Source of the DNA: Brachyspira murdochii DSM 12563
GTDB lineage: Bacteria; Spirochaetota; Brachyspiria; Brachyspirales; Brachyspiraceae
Length of the DNA: 64,000 nt
Direction of reading: 5' to 3'
Assembly (NCBI RefSeq): GCF_000092845.1
Contig: NC_014150.1
Span: forward strand, 1,574,919-1,638,918
The notes under the pieces are model-generated. The model saw only the letters and a program-made list of their open reading frames with translations, was not told the DNA's origin and ran no database searches. Every line of letters begins with the position of its first letter. The stretch's first letter is position 1. Shown here piece after piece: positions 8,364 to 18,323 of this stretch. The translations under genes were made by a program, and so were the position numbers.

Positions 8364-9260
8364 TTAAACTTCTATCAATTTTATACCATATTTATCAGAT
8401 AAAGTTTCATATTTATTATTAATATTTTTATTATCATATATTGAACTTCCGCAATTCATCATTACATTAATTTTTTTGGTAATATTTTTATCTCCTGAGT
8501 ACATAATGCAAATTTGTTTTACAGTTTCATAAAGTCCTAAATCTTTAGCTTCTCCGCATATATATATCTTTTTATAATTCTTCAAATCATACACCCAAGC
8601 CATATCGAAGAATCTAGTTTCAGGAGTTACTATTTCTGGTTTAATAGCCCCATACATCTCTGTAAATCGTTCTGTACCTTTGATTATTTTATTAATATTT
8701 GTTTCTTTAGCCCTTTCAAAAAATAATAGCATATTATTAAGCTGTTTTTCTATGAGCCAGCCGTCTGTACCATGAAGACAATGATAAGGCCATATTATTA
8801 GATTCTTCATATTCTCTTTTTTTAGCTTTTTTATATATTCTGTCTGTTCTTTTTTGTAAATTGGTATAATTTCATTAGAATTAATTTTTTCTAATGTTAT
8901 TTCAGTGAAAGGTTCTACCTCTTCGCCATTGGGTTTTTTCCACATATAAGGGTGAAATATTGAATTATAATAATGCGTATCTATTGCCGTATAAATAGCA
9001 TATATATCTTCCAAATTTTCATAAATAAATTGTATTATTCTTCTAACATCTTTAACTGCCCCTTTTACTGGCAAAGCACCTTTTTTTTGGTCTATAAAAT
9101 CTCTCTGAACATTTACAATTATAAGTCCTATGCCGTTGCTTTTTTTTTCATTGGTTCTTGAATAATCTTTTGCCAAAGAAAGTATATCTTTTTGATTAAT
9201 TGGATTAATTTCTTTACCTATATGTTTTTCACTTATGATTTTATTATATATATCTTTCAT
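8364..9260 (-). CDS. Isochorismatase/nicotinamidase-fold protein with replaced catalytic residues
   Basis: 298 residues from the ATG at 9260 (a GTG at 9281 is the alternative). Seen: GLIIVNVQRDFI aligns with the family's VDxQxDF motif but the catalytic Asp is Asn; AIDTHYYNSIFHP keeps the D-x-H metal-site pattern; YICGEAKDLGLYETV aligns with the CGxAxDxCV motif but the nucleophilic Cys is Gly. Length exceeds the usual 180-220 because of an insertion around WPYHCLHGTDG. Two of the three catalytic residues of cysteine hydrolases are therefore missing. Probably a non-hydrolytic relative or an enzyme with other chemistry; the substrate is unknown. Confidence 0.7.
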   Translation of the reverse strand: MKDIYNKIISEKHIGKEINPINQKDILSLAKDYSRTNEKKSNGIGLIIVNVQRDFIDQKKGALPVKGAVKDVRRIIQFIYENLEDIYAIYTAIDTHYYNSIFHPYMWKKPNGEEVEPFTEITLEKINSNEIIPIYKKEQTEYIKKLKKENMKNLIIWPYHCLHGTDGWLIEKQLNNMLLFFERAKETNINKIIKGTERFTEMYGAIKPEIVTPETRFFDMAWVYDLKNYKKIYICGEAKDLGLYETVKQICIMYSGDKNITKKINVMMNCGSSIYDNKNINNKYETLSDKYGIKLIEV

Positions 9261-9459
9261 AAATAAATTTGACCTTAACACTAATATTATACTCTTAAAA
9301 TAATAACCAAATAAAATTATATTAATAATATATTTTTCATTGTTTTATTAAAAAATTGACATTAAATATTTATTTTATTATTAAAATTACATATTTATCA
9401 ATTATCTTTATAGTTTTTAAAACTGATATATATAAGTTTTTATAGATGAATTAAAAAAT

Positions 9460-9491
9460 AAAAATGCACCGAGTGTCAATACCCGATGCAT
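9460..9491 (-). terminator. Terminator of the chemoreceptor gene
   Basis: TGCAYCGG-type stem around GTGTCAATAC with a T run on the minus strand, ending 22 bases after the chemoreceptor stop. Confidence 0.7.
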
Positions 9492-9513
9492 TATAATCAA
9501 TCATTTAAATTAG

Positions 9514-11661
9514 TTAAAAAGAAGCAAAACCGTCATCTGTCATCTCATTTGAAGTAGAAGAATAAGTAACACCAAACTCATCATTTCTAACTGTAGAAGA
9601 GTTTTCGCTTTTACTTTCAAGCTCTCTTGCTTTTGCCACAGAAGGCGGCACTTTTAATTCAGATTTTTGATTTTTTATCTCTTCTTTTTTAGGAGTTTCT
9701 TTTTTAAATTCTCTATCCTCCGAATTTTTAATCATCTTAATATCATTATCTTTTTTAATTTCTGTACTTCCTGCTTTAAGAGTTTTCACAGATTTTTCTT
9801 TTGTCAAATCAGCCGCATTTAATTTAAAGAAACTGACAGTATCTTTAAGAGCATGAGCCTGTTCAAGAAGTGATTCTGAAGTATAAGTACTTTCCTGTAC
9901 CAAAGAAGCATTATGCTGAGTAACAGTATCCATTTCAGCAACAGCCTTATTAACCTGATCAACCCCAACCTGCTGCTCCATAGCTGTAGCACTGATATCC
10001 TGCATTATCTTAGCTGTATTATCTATCTTCTCTTTAATATCCATAAATATATCCTGCGACTGACGTGCTGTTTCTGTGGCTTTATTAATTTTCTCATTGG
10101 TATTATCAACTAAAGCTGTAATATCTTTAACAGATGACTGAGTAGTCTGAGCTAAGTTTCTTACCTCGCTCGCTACTACAGCAAAACCTTTACCCTGATC
10201 CCCAGCACGTGCTGCTTCTACTGCCGCATTTAATGCAAGTATATTTGTCTGAAATGCTATGTCTTCTATTATCTTAGTAATGTTTCTTATTTTTTCGCTA
10301 GCCTCATAAACTTCTTCTATGTTAAGAGTAGTTTCTGCAATAATTTTTCCAGCACTCTCTACTGCCTCTTTAGAAGTAACCATCATATCGTTTCCTGCAA
10401 CAGCATGATCGGTAGAAGATTTTATTGTAGAAGCCATCTCCTCCATAGATGAGGCTGTTTCTTCCAAACTTGCTGCCTGTGATTCTGTTCTTCTTGAAAG
10501 ATCTGCATTGCCCTGTGCCAATTCCTGAGCTGCTTTTACTATATTATTTGAAGCTGTATTAACTTCTGTAATTGTTTCTGCAAGTTTTTTACGCATACTT
10601 AAAAAAGATCTTGATAAAGCACCTATTTCATCTTTTCTAGGTTTTATACGCTGTTTAATATTACTTAAATCGCCTCTTTCTATCTCTTCAGCCTCCTCTA
10701 CTACAATTTCAAGAGGTTTAGTAATAGTTCCTATAAATAGGCTCACAAATGCAGCAACTACTATAATTGATATAACTCCTATTATAATACTTGCGATTAT
10801 TAATTTGGCATTTTGTTCGTATATCTCATAATCCATCATAGCAAGTGCTATAATCCAAGGTCTGCTCTTCATTTTATAATATGCTGCTGTTCTTTTTTGA
10901 CCTTCTACATCATAACTAATTATACCGCTTCCTGCACCGCTGAATGCCTGTCTGTATATAGGATTTATCTGCATCACTGCTATATTTTCATATTTAGAGT
11001 CCATTATATTATAAAGATCTTCACTCGTTATAAAAAGTCCGCCTGTTTTACCCAAATCTATATTAGAAAAATGTGTCTGATGAAGTACAGCCCAATCTAA
11101 AAGTACATATATATATCCTACAGTTTGATTATTACTGCCTTTAACAAGTTTAATAGCAGGCATAGACCATTTTCCAGTAATATCAGATTGTATCAATTTA
11201 TCGCCATATACAATGCTGTCATTATTAGGCGAAACTTTAGACCAAGTATTTGGAATATAATCACTTAAATTTCTTCCTATTAGTGAAGATGATACAGAAT
11301 CTGAAACTATACGTCCATTCATATCAGCAACACCAATATTGATTATATATAAATTATTACTCTTAAAATTCTTTATTGTATTTAATAGTAATTCTGCAGG
11401 CGTAGCTTCATTGCCTTCTAAATATCTCACAACCACAGGAGTTACAGCATATGTATTTATCAAAGAACTCTCTAGTCCAAACCAAGTATCTAAAACAGAA
11501 GCATATCCTGCTATTGTGCTGTTGAAGCCTCCCAATTTACTTGAACTGATGCCAAAACTGGCTATCCTTATTGAAGATATTAACATTACTATTATTATTA
11601 CAACTACTATCAAACATATAACAAATGGCATTCTAAATGCTAAACTATTTATTTTCTTCAT
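9514..11661 (-). CDS. Methyl-accepting chemotaxis protein (Cache sensor)
   Basis: 715 residues. Order: TM helix about residues 13-33, periplasmic Cache-type sensor to about 280 (contains [11 protein letters not shown] and [12 protein letters not shown]), second TM 283-308, HAMP linker 310-365, then a methyl-accepting signalling domain with the invariant hairpin [20 protein letters not shown] and EVRNLAQ. A charged Lys/Glu-rich tail of about 90 residues follows and ends DDGFASF rather than a CheR-binding pentapeptide. It senses an extracellular ligand and controls CheA. Monocistronic, with its own terminator. Confidence 0.95.
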   Translation of the reverse strand: MKKINSLAFRMPFVICLIVVVIIIVMLISSIRIASFGISSSKLGGFNSTIAGYASVLDTWFGLESSLINTYAVTPVVVRYLEGNEATPAELLLNTIKNFKSNNLYIINIGVADMNGRIVSDSVSSSLIGRNLSDYIPNTWSKVSPNNDSIVYGDKLIQSDITGKWSMPAIKLVKGSNNQTVGYIYVLLDWAVLHQTHFSNIDLGKTGGLFITSEDLYNIMDSKYENIAVMQINPIYRQAFSGAGSGIISYDVEGQKRTAAYYKMKSRPWIIALAMMDYEIYEQNAKLIIASIIIGVISIIVVAAFVSLFIGTITKPLEIVVEEAEEIERGDLSNIKQRIKPRKDEIGALSRSFLSMRKKLAETITEVNTASNNIVKAAQELAQGNADLSRRTESQAASLEETASSMEEMASTIKSSTDHAVAGNDMMVTSKEAVESAGKIIAETTLNIEEVYEASEKIRNITKIIEDIAFQTNILALNAAVEAARAGDQGKGFAVVASEVRNLAQTTQSSVKDITALVDNTNEKINKATETARQSQDIFMDIKEKIDNTAKIMQDISATAMEQQVGVDQVNKAVAEMDTVTQHNASLVQESTYTSESLLEQAHALKDTVSFFKLNAADLTKEKSVKTLKAGSTEIKKDNDIKMIKNSEDREFKKETPKKEEIKNQKSELKVPPSVAKARELESKSENSSTVRNDEFGVTYSSTSNEMTDDGFASF

Positions 11662-11817
11662 ATACTATAATTCTTCTCCAAAAATACAAATTTATTTTCA
11701 AATAAATGTTATTATATTAATAGTAACAATTAATTAAAATTTTTGATATAGAAATTATATAATTTAACAAATTTTTTCAATATTTCAACTTATTTTTATA
11801 AAAAGTTTTAATAAAAT

Positions 11818-11850
11818 AAAAGCTGCAATAAAAATATACTGCAGCTTTTT
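11818..11850 (-). terminator. Terminator of the Fe-alcohol dehydrogenase gene
   Basis: AAAGCTGCA / TGCAGCTTT stem flanked by A and T runs, so it could work in both directions between the two minus-strand genes. Confidence 0.75.
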
Positions 11851-11869
11851 ATCAGAAAATTATATAATA

Positions 11870-13030
11870 TTACTTATATGATTTTTCTAATATGCTCAAT
11901 ACTTCATCATCTGTAAAATTATGAGGATCGCATTCAAATAATCCGCCCATAGCAAATCTGGCATTTTTAGCTATAGCAGGCAAATCTTCTTTTTTCATAT
12001 CATAATCTGAAAGTTTTAAATTATCAACTCCGCATGCTTTCTGCAAATCAACTAATGCATCCACAAAATCCATTGGTTTATTTGCATCTTTTTTACCCAA
12101 AGCTCTGGCCATATTTACCATTTTTTCATCGCGTACTTTAGCATTAGCTATAGATGTATAATATTCTTTGCTTATAATAATAAGTCCTGCACCATGTTCA
12201 AGTTTAGGATAATAAGCACTCATAGCATGTTCAATAGAGTGTTCTACTGTACAGCTTGATACACTTTCAACTATTCCAGATAAAGTATTAGCCATTGCTA
12301 CATCTTCTCTAGCCTGCATATTGTTTCCATCTTTAACAGCAGCAGCCAAACTTTTACCTATAAGCTCTATAGCTTTCAAAGCAAATAAATCGCTCATTTC
12401 ACTAGCCATTTTATTAAGATATCCTTCTGTGCTGTGAAACAATGCATCAAAACCCTGATATGCTGTAAGTTTTGGAGGAACTGTTTTCATAAGTTCTGGG
12501 TCTACTATAGAAAGATAAGGATAAGTTTTTTCATAACCAAAACCTATTTTTTCATTTCCATTTGTAATAACAGTCCAAGGATCAGCTTCTGTTCCAGTAC
12601 CTGCAGTTGTAGTGATAGCCACTACAGGAAGAGGATCATTAGGTATAGCTTTTCCTTTACCAGTACCGCCGAATATATAATCCCAATAATCGCCTTCATT
12701 TGCAGCCATTATAGCTATAGATTTTGAAGAGTCTATACTGCTTCCGCCGCCTATTCCTATAACAAAATCACAGTTTTCTTTTTTTGCCAAAGAAGCTCCT
12801 TCCATAACATGATCTTTAATAGGGTTTGGAAGTATTTTATCAAATAAAACATGATTAACATTTGCTTTATCTAATTCTTCTTCCAATTTTTTTAAATATC
12901 CGTATTTTTTTATAGAAGTTCCGCCTGTTACTATCAATGCTTTTTTACCAGGTAATTTTTGTTTATGAAGTTTGGATAAAGAACCACTTCCGAATATTAC
13001 CCTGCTAGGCATATAAAAATTAAAATTCAT
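11870..13030 (-). CDS. Iron-containing alcohol dehydrogenase (group III)
   Basis: 386 residues from the ATG at 13030, which has AGGGG upstream; an in-frame start 17 codons earlier lacks support. Seen: MPSRVIFGSG, KKALIVTGG, NFV-type GIGGGSSIDSSKSIA nucleotide motif near residue 90, TTTAGTGTEADPW, and metal ligands in the segment EHSIEHAMSAYYPKLEHGAGL (His residues near 260 and 274). Such enzymes reduce aldehydes to alcohols with NAD(P)H in fermentation. The second of three alcohol dehydrogenases within 9 kb, so Rex control is plausible though no operator was identified. Confidence 0.9.
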   Translation of the reverse strand: MNFNFYMPSRVIFGSGSLSKLHKQKLPGKKALIVTGGTSIKKYGYLKKLEEELDKANVNHVLFDKILPNPIKDHVMEGASLAKKENCDFVIGIGGGSSIDSSKSIAIMAANEGDYWDYIFGGTGKGKAIPNDPLPVVAITTTAGTGTEADPWTVITNGNEKIGFGYEKTYPYLSIVDPELMKTVPPKLTAYQGFDALFHSTEGYLNKMASEMSDLFALKAIELIGKSLAAAVKDGNNMQAREDVAMANTLSGIVESVSSCTVEHSIEHAMSAYYPKLEHGAGLIIISKEYYTSIANAKVRDEKMVNMARALGKKDANKPMDFVDALVDLQKACGVDNLKLSDYDMKKEDLPAIAKNARFAMGGLFECDPHNFTDDEVLSILEKSYK

Positions 13031-13140
13031 ATTACTACCCCTTAAATTAATACAAAAATTATTATGTTTACTATTATACAATGCTACAAAATTTAAATCA
13101 AATATACAATATGAAATTGTTTACATATTTCAAAATAAAA

Positions 13141-13172
13141 AACCACAAGCATTATATAAAATAATACTTGAT
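13141..13172. repeat. Decayed copy of the 14951 terminator hairpin
   Basis: CAAGCATTATATAAAATAATACTTG-type stem at 13146-13170 is nearly the same as the hairpin at 14956-14984. The two copies bracket the HEPN / SecB-like island. The rest of 13031-13479 has no gene; it shows only a small CTGAG...CTCAG hairpin near 13265-13289. Confidence 0.5.
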
Positions 13173-13479
13173 GGAATTTACCATACAAATAAATATTATA
13201 CTTATTTTAAAATTATTTTAATTATTATTTATAATAATTTTAAATATGGTATTTAAAATTTATAACTGAGCTTTACTGCAAAGCACTCAGTTGTACTGAA
13301 GTTCTTTTATGAAATCTGTAAGCTGTAAACAAAAGGAAGTAGAGTTAAATATAGTGCGACATAAAAAACAAATCTCTGCCAACACCAGTATATAAAATAT
13401 TTGTTTTGATATAATAAATATTATGCAATATATAATAAACTTCTAAAGCTATTCATCAATATGTTTTGAAACAAGTCTA

Positions 13480-13911
13480 TTATTTTTCTTCTATATCATC
13501 AGGATTAATTTCACTAAAATTTAAAATAGGTAAATCTAAAGGCGGCAATTTAGCCATAACAGAAATTTGAGCAGCTATAGGTCTTAAATAAGAATAAAGT
13601 ATAGACATTAAATTTATAAATAACTTTTTATCTATTCCATTTTCAAAAGAAAAAATACCAGCTAAATGAAACTGCATAATACCTAAATCTATATTGTCCT
13701 TATTGGCATCTTCTTGAAAAAGTTTTAACTGTATACCCAAGTTAAACTGTATTGTATTATCACTATCTAATTTACTATAAGAAGCATTGAATCCTAAACC
13801 AATATCCATATTTTCAAGATTAATTGGATTATCTTTTTGTATAAAATTTAACTGAACAAGTTTTACAGATTTTACAGATACAGATGATTTTTTAGGCTGC
13901 AGTGTATCCAT
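13480..13911 (-). CDS. SecB-like chaperone domain protein
   Basis: 143 residues. Seen: a beta-rich body and a C-terminal segment YSYLRPIAAQISVMAKLPPLDLPILNF that matches the SecB pattern of a Tyr-Arg helix followed by a PPL-LP-NF strand. The N-terminus VKSVKLVQLNF also fits SecB-like proteins. Known: solitary SecB-like proteins in Gram-negative and other diderm bacteria often act as chaperones for toxin-antitoxin modules (TAC). It is the last gene of a three-gene unit, overlaps the preceding gene by 20 bases, and has AGGGG before its ATG. A chaperone role for its partner proteins is inferred. Confidence 0.65.
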   Translation of the reverse strand: MDTLQPKKSSVSVKSVKLVQLNFIQKDNPINLENMDIGLGFNASYSKLDSDNTIQFNLGIQLKLFQEDANKDNIDLGIMQFHLAGIFSFENGIDKKLFINLMSILYSYLRPIAAQISVMAKLPPLDLPILNFSEINPDDIEEK

Positions 13912-14356
13912 TTAATTCCCCTAATATACTAATACATATAGAACTATCTATGTTATCATAAATATCAAAATATAATTTATAATCATAAAAATTACTATTC
14001 TCTAATAATTTATATTTTACAATTTCTGAGTTTTTACAGTTGGATTTAATTTCACTAAAAATAAATGAATCTGTAATATCAATTATTTTATTTTTCTTTA
14101 CATCATCTTCAAAATCTTTTATATCTTTATACCAATCATAAAAATATTGGCATTGTATTGTTTTGTATATTTTAAATTTATTATGTATTTCATAGGAAAT
14201 TTTATTAATAATTTTTCTTATATGTAAATCTCTTTTATCAAAAATATAAATTACATAATAATCTTTATTATCAGCTATTTTAAATCTATTTAAATTATTT
14301 TCTTTTAATTTATTTATATAATAATTTAAAGCATCATGCTCATTTTGTATACACAT
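13892..14356 (-). CDS. Hypothetical protein in HEPN / SecB-like operon
   Basis: 154 residues, GAGG ribosome site. Starts MCIQNEHDALNYYINKL; the core YYVIYIFDKRDLHIRKIINKI suggests an alpha/beta domain with a conserved-looking FDKRD, and the C-terminal third is strand-rich. No nucleotidyltransferase GS motif and no known antitoxin DNA-binding motif is visible. It lies 25 bases after the HEPN gene and overlaps the SecB-like gene, so the three products probably act together. Family not recognised. Confidence 0.6.
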   Translation of the reverse strand: MCIQNEHDALNYYINKLKENNLNRFKIADNKDYYVIYIFDKRDLHIRKIINKISYEIHNKFKIYKTIQCQYFYDWYKDIKDFEDDVKKNKIIDITDSFIFSEIKSNCKNSEIVKYKLLENSNFYDYKLYFDIYDNIDSSICISILGELNGYTAA

Positions 14357-14381
14357 TATAACATCCTCAATATTTAAAAAT

Positions 14382-14798
14382 TTAAAATGTATTTAAAATT
14401 TCATATATTTCATTAAATATTCTTCTAGCATTATTAAAATCTATATCACTGCATAAATTACCAGAATATTCATAATACTCACGCAATCTGGCAAGTTCCT
14501 CCCCCTGAAGAATATCACTATGATATTCTTCAAAAAAATCAGCCAATCTACTCCATATACTTTTAATATCATGCTCTTTATTAGATTTATGTTTAAAATA
14601 CTTAGAAAGATCAACAATACCTTTAATATTTACTAAATAGTCCTTAGCTATTAAATAAAGTCCATAATACCATCTTGATATTATTATATGTCTTAAATCA
14701 CTGTTCTCTATATTAATAGTAATATGGTTTGATACAAAGTTAAAATTATCATACAGATAATCAGCTATAGCTATGTTTACCTCGCCTCTTTTCTTCAT
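14382..14798 (-). CDS. HEPN-domain-like protein
   Basis: 138 residues, all helical. Seen: SRWYYGLYLIAKDYL in the second helix (typical SRxYYxxxxxAKxxL of HEPN proteins), EHDIKSIWSRLADF and LREYYEYSGN in later helices. No clear R-x4-6-H catalytic pair is present, so RNase activity is uncertain. It is the first gene of the three-gene unit with the unknown protein and the SecB-like chaperone. Inferred role: toxin- or defence-like module; a plain regulatory HEPN protein is the alternative. Confidence 0.6.
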   Translation of the reverse strand: MKKRGEVNIAIADYLYDNFNFVSNHITINIENSDLRHIIISRWYYGLYLIAKDYLVNIKGIVDLSKYFKHKSNKEHDIKSIWSRLADFFEEYHSDILQGEELARLREYYEYSGNLCSDIDFNNARRIFNEIYEILNTF

Positions 14799-14950
14799 AA
14801 AAAGATATCCTAATTATATTGATAATCGGCAAAAAATATATATACAAATATAAAAAATATAAGTATATATAAATTATAGTATACATATATTAACAAAATT
14901 GTCAAGGAATTAAAGTGCACTTATATGCAAAAAACTATTTATTTCTATAT

Positions 14951-14985
14951 AAAAACCCCAAGCATTATATAATAATACTTGGGGA
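14951..14985 (-). terminator. Terminator of the second Fe-alcohol dehydrogenase gene
   Basis: CCCCAAG (14956-14962) pairs with CTTGGGG (14978-14984), flanked by A and T runs. Confidence 0.8.
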
Positions 14986-15009
14986 AAAACTATGATTAGA
15001 ATATATTAA

Positions 15010-16179
15010 TTAAAAGTTAACATCGTTTCCATAATAAGCTGCTTCTAATACTTTTTTCATATTAGCTTCATCTGTTTCTCTTGGGTTAGAGCCAGTACAA
15101 GGATCAGTTACAGCGTTTTTAACTATACTGTCGCACTTTTGTTTGAAGTGTTCTTCTGTTACTCCGTTTTCTTTATAAGTTTGTTTAATGCCTAATTTAG
15201 CATTTAACTCTTTTACTTTTTTAACTAATGAAGCTGTAAGTTCGGCGTCAGTATTACCAGAAAGTTTAAGCATTCTAGCTATATCAGCAAATCTGTCGGC
15301 ACAAACTTTTGAATTGTACTCTATAACATAAGGAAGAAGTATAGCATTGCATCTTCCATGTGTGATGTGGAATTCGGCACCTGTTTTATGAGCCAAACTA
15401 TGAACTATACCAAGCAAAGCATTTGAAAAAGCCATACCAGCCAAACATTGAGCAACATGAAGTTTTGCTCTTCCTTCTTTATCACCCTTAACTGCTTTTT
15501 CTATATTATGCACTATCATATATATTGCTTTCATAGCTAAAGCATCTGTTATATCAGTTCTAAGTGATGCAACATATGCTTCTATAGAGTGAGTAAGTGC
15601 ATCCATACCAGTATCAGCAGAAACTGTCTCCGGCATTGTCATAGGTATAGAGTAATCAAGTATAGCAATATCCGGAGTAATTTCAAAGTCTGCTAATGGG
15701 TATTTGATATTTGTAGAATAATCAGTTATAACTGAAAAAGCTGTAACTTCTGAAGCAGTACCGCTTGTAGAAGGTATAGCTGCAAATATAGCTTTTTTTC
15801 TAAGTTTAGGCATAGTAAAAGGAGTTTTAATATCATCAAATTTTTTATCCGGATATTCATAGAAAACCCACATAGCTTTAGCAGCATCAAGAGCAGAACC
15901 ACCGCCTAAAGCTACTATTAAATCCGGATTAAACTCTCTCATAGCCTCAGCACCTTTATAAACCGTTTCTATAGAAGGGTCTGGTTCAACACCATCAAAA
16001 ATTTTTACTTCCAAACCAGCCTCTTTTAATATCTTTTCGCATTTATCAAGAAAGCCGCCTCTTTTCATAGAAGAGCCTCCAGTAACAATTATTGCCTTTT
16101 TATGATCTTGTAAATTTTTTAATTCCTCCATAGCGTTATCGCCATAGTATAAATCTCTAGGAATAGTAAATCTTGACAT
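15010..16179 (-). CDS. Iron-containing alcohol dehydrogenase (AdhE-type Fe-ADH domain)
   Basis: 389 residues. Seen: GGGSALDAAKAMW nucleotide motif near residue 95, IPSTSGTASEVTAF, DTGMDALTHSIEAYVAS, and metal ligands in GIVHSLAHKTGAEFHITHG (His residues spaced as in the Fe-ADH family). It resembles the C-terminal dehydrogenase half of AdhE as a stand-alone enzyme. It likely reduces acetaldehyde or butyraldehyde with NADH. A strong promoter and a terminator flank it, so it is monocistronic. Confidence 0.92.
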   Translation of the reverse strand: MSRFTIPRDLYYGDNAMEELKNLQDHKKAIIVTGGSSMKRGGFLDKCEKILKEAGLEVKIFDGVEPDPSIETVYKGAEAMREFNPDLIVALGGGSALDAAKAMWVFYEYPDKKFDDIKTPFTMPKLRKKAIFAAIPSTSGTASEVTAFSVITDYSTNIKYPLADFEITPDIAILDYSIPMTMPETVSADTGMDALTHSIEAYVASLRTDITDALAMKAIYMIVHNIEKAVKGDKEGRAKLHVAQCLAGMAFSNALLGIVHSLAHKTGAEFHITHGRCNAILLPYVIEYNSKVCADRFADIARMLKLSGNTDAELTASLVKKVKELNAKLGIKQTYKENGVTEEHFKQKCDSIVKNAVTDPCTGSNPRETDEANMKKVLEAAYYGNDVNF

Positions 16180-16215
16180 TTTTTAATCTCCTAAAATATC
16201 ATTTTATTGTTCTTA

Positions 16216-16243
16216 ATTATAACATTTATAAATACAATGTCAA
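16216..16243 (-). promoter_or_regulatory. Promoter of the 15010 alcohol dehydrogenase gene
   Basis: Minus strand TTGACA (16243-16238), 16 bases, TATAAT (16221-16216): both hexamers are consensus, and a TAGGAG ribosome site precedes the ATG at 16179. Confidence 0.75.
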
Positions 16244-16497
16244 TGATATTATTATTAAATACATACATTTTTTAATAATTATAATATATAAAATTTGTAT
16301 AATACATCATTCTTTTTAAATTTATTATTTATTATGTAATGATAAATATTATTATTATATAATAATATATTTTAAATGTATAAAATAAGGTATAAAATAT
16401 TGAATGATGAATTATAAATTAAATTTTTATAATAATATGAATATTCAATAATAAAAATACTTTAATTCTATAATTTTATAAATATCTAATATAAAAA

Positions 16498-16527
16498 AAG
16501 AGCAGAAATATAAATTTCTGCTCTTTA
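16498..16527 (-). terminator. Terminator of the TonB-like gene
   Basis: AAAGAGCAGAAAT / ATTTCTGCTCTTT perfect stem with T run on the minus strand; bidirectional in form. Confidence 0.8.
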
Positions 16528-16563
16528 TATAATATCATAAAAAACGAATAATATTTTAAAAAA

Positions 16564-17484
16564 TTAATCCCTGCTGAAATTCTGATATATAAATTTAAAT
16601 GGTATATATATTTTACCATTTTCAGCATAATCATTCCATAAACCTTGAGGAGGAGGCTTTAATTTTTTAGCATACTCTATTGCTTTAGAGCATGAATTAT
16701 CAAGGCTGGTTTGTCCGTTTTCTGATTTCTTTAAAAATTTTTCAAATAATATATTACCCTCTTCATCTATAGATATTAAAACCTCAACTTCATCTGTTCT
16801 TATAAGCCCTAAATAATGAGCCTGATTAGGTATAGTAAGATACCAAGAATCTCTTATAGAACCCACCAAAGAATAAAAATACCAAAAATATTCCTGAGCT
16901 TTTGTTCCAAGCTGTATGCTTCCAGTTTCGCTTGAAAATACAACAGCTCTGTCTGCACCCTCTTCAAAAGAGGCTGGAATTTTAGTGTCTCCCTTTATAC
17001 CGGGATTTTTAGGTTTATATGTTTCTATATTATCCCTGCTTGTTTCTCTTCCTAATTCTTTTCTCTGATTTTGATTTTGCAATGTATTATTATTATTAAA
17101 GTTCTGATTAGGTCTTCTCTCTACTACAGGACTGTTAGCTCCATCACCAAGAAACGAAAAAACTGAAGTATCAGAAAAAGTTTTTGAAGGCTTAACATCA
17201 GTCTGACCTTTAGATCTTAAAGTTTTATCAGAGGCAAAAGGTGTATCTTCTTTACTTTCTTCCTCTTCAACTTCAGGGGTTTCTACCAAAAACATATAAT
17301 CATCTTTTTTAGTTTCTTCTTCAGCTTCTTGCTTAGCTTTCTCATATGCAAATACATCTTGCATTATTGAAGTATTAATAAAGCTAAATATAAAAACATG
17401 AAGTATAAAGGATACTATAACAGAAAATATTATATCCTTTCTTTTAATTATTTTTTGTTTAAGTTTTTTAATTTTTTCTTTCAT
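16564..17484 (-). CDS. TonB-like energy transducer / cell-envelope protein
   Basis: 306 residues from the ATG at 17484. Order: short basic N-terminus, one TM helix about residues 15-37, a long low-complexity periplasmic linker with Glu/Lys then Asn/Gln-rich runs, and a C-terminal domain of about 110 residues containing VGSIRDSWYLTIPN, EVEVLISIDEEGNI and KAIEYAKKLKPPP, which fits the TonB/TolA C-terminal fold (VxxxIxxdGxi ... A...lp.pP). It would link the inner membrane to outer-membrane receptors. ExbB/ExbD partners are not in the window. Confidence 0.7.
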   Translation of the reverse strand: MKEKIKKLKQKIIKRKDIIFSVIVSFILHVFIFSFINTSIMQDVFAYEKAKQEAEEETKKDDYMFLVETPEVEEEESKEDTPFASDKTLRSKGQTDVKPSKTFSDTSVFSFLGDGANSPVVERRPNQNFNNNNTLQNQNQRKELGRETSRDNIETYKPKNPGIKGDTKIPASFEEGADRAVVFSSETGSIQLGTKAQEYFWYFYSLVGSIRDSWYLTIPNQAHYLGLIRTDEVEVLISIDEEGNILFEKFLKKSENGQTSLDNSCSKAIEYAKKLKPPPQGLWNDYAENGKIYIPFKFIYQNFSRD

Positions 17485-17601
17485 ACGTAAATACAATAAA
17501 ACTATAATTTAATATAAGTATAATTTTATACTAATTAGTATAATTTACAATATTAATTTTATAATAAATTTAAACATATTAAATTGCTAAAGATTAAAAA
17601 T

Positions 17602-17617
17602 TGTTTCACGTGAAAAA
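17602..17617. promoter_or_regulatory. parS: parS-like centromere site 1
   Basis: TGTTTCACGTGAAAAA matches 15 of 16 bases of the bacterial parS consensus TGTTTCACGTGAAACA. Confidence 0.7.
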
Positions 17618-18248
17618 ATCAGGCTTTTATAAACTTTAATGAGTAATCGTTTTAGTTTTTTATTGATAAGCATAGTTTATTGATTAGAAGATTTTTTTAT
17701 ATATAATAGACTTGTTTCAAAACTATTTGACAAAGAATTTTATAAGTTTATTATTTTATCTTAAAATTATAAAATATAAATTATCTATTTAGTCTATACA
17801 TTATGTTATATAAATGAAGTTATTCCACCTGCATACGGCACTCTGTATACCTCAGAGCTATTATTAAAAAAATATTAAATAAAAAACTATATATTAACAA
17901 ATTAATTTTTGAAGTAAGTATGATATTTAAGTTTGTCAAATTTTTTTCACTTTTTCCCGACGGCTTCGCCAAAAGTGCAAGTACAAAGATAATACTAAAT
18001 AAAACATGGATTTTATTTGAGCGGGGGCTGCACCTGCTTATTATTATAGGCTGATAACTCTTACATAAACAATAATTAATGCGGCCGCATATTTATTTAA
18101 AAAAGTAGTAAAAAAATTTAAGTATGGTACAAATATAATTATTAAAATTTATAATATAAAAATATTTAGTATATTTAATCAATTTATCATAATTTTACTA
18201 ACCTTATAAAAGACTATATATTATTCTAAGCATATTAAATACACAATT

Positions 18249-18264
18249 TGTTTCACGTGAAAAC
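18249..18264. promoter_or_regulatory. parS: parS-like centromere site 2
   Basis: TGTTTCACGTGAAAAC, 14 of 16 consensus bases, with the 12-bp core palindrome TTTCACGTGAAA intact. Confidence 0.7.
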
Positions 18265-18307
18265 TTATAATTTATTAATCTCTAATATAAAAATATCTAT
18301 AAATCAA

Positions 18308-18323
18308 TGTTTCACATGAAACA
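18308..18323. promoter_or_regulatory. parS: parS-like centromere site 3
   Basis: TGTTTCACATGAAACA, 15 of 16 consensus bases, with only the central CG changed to CA. Confidence 0.65.
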
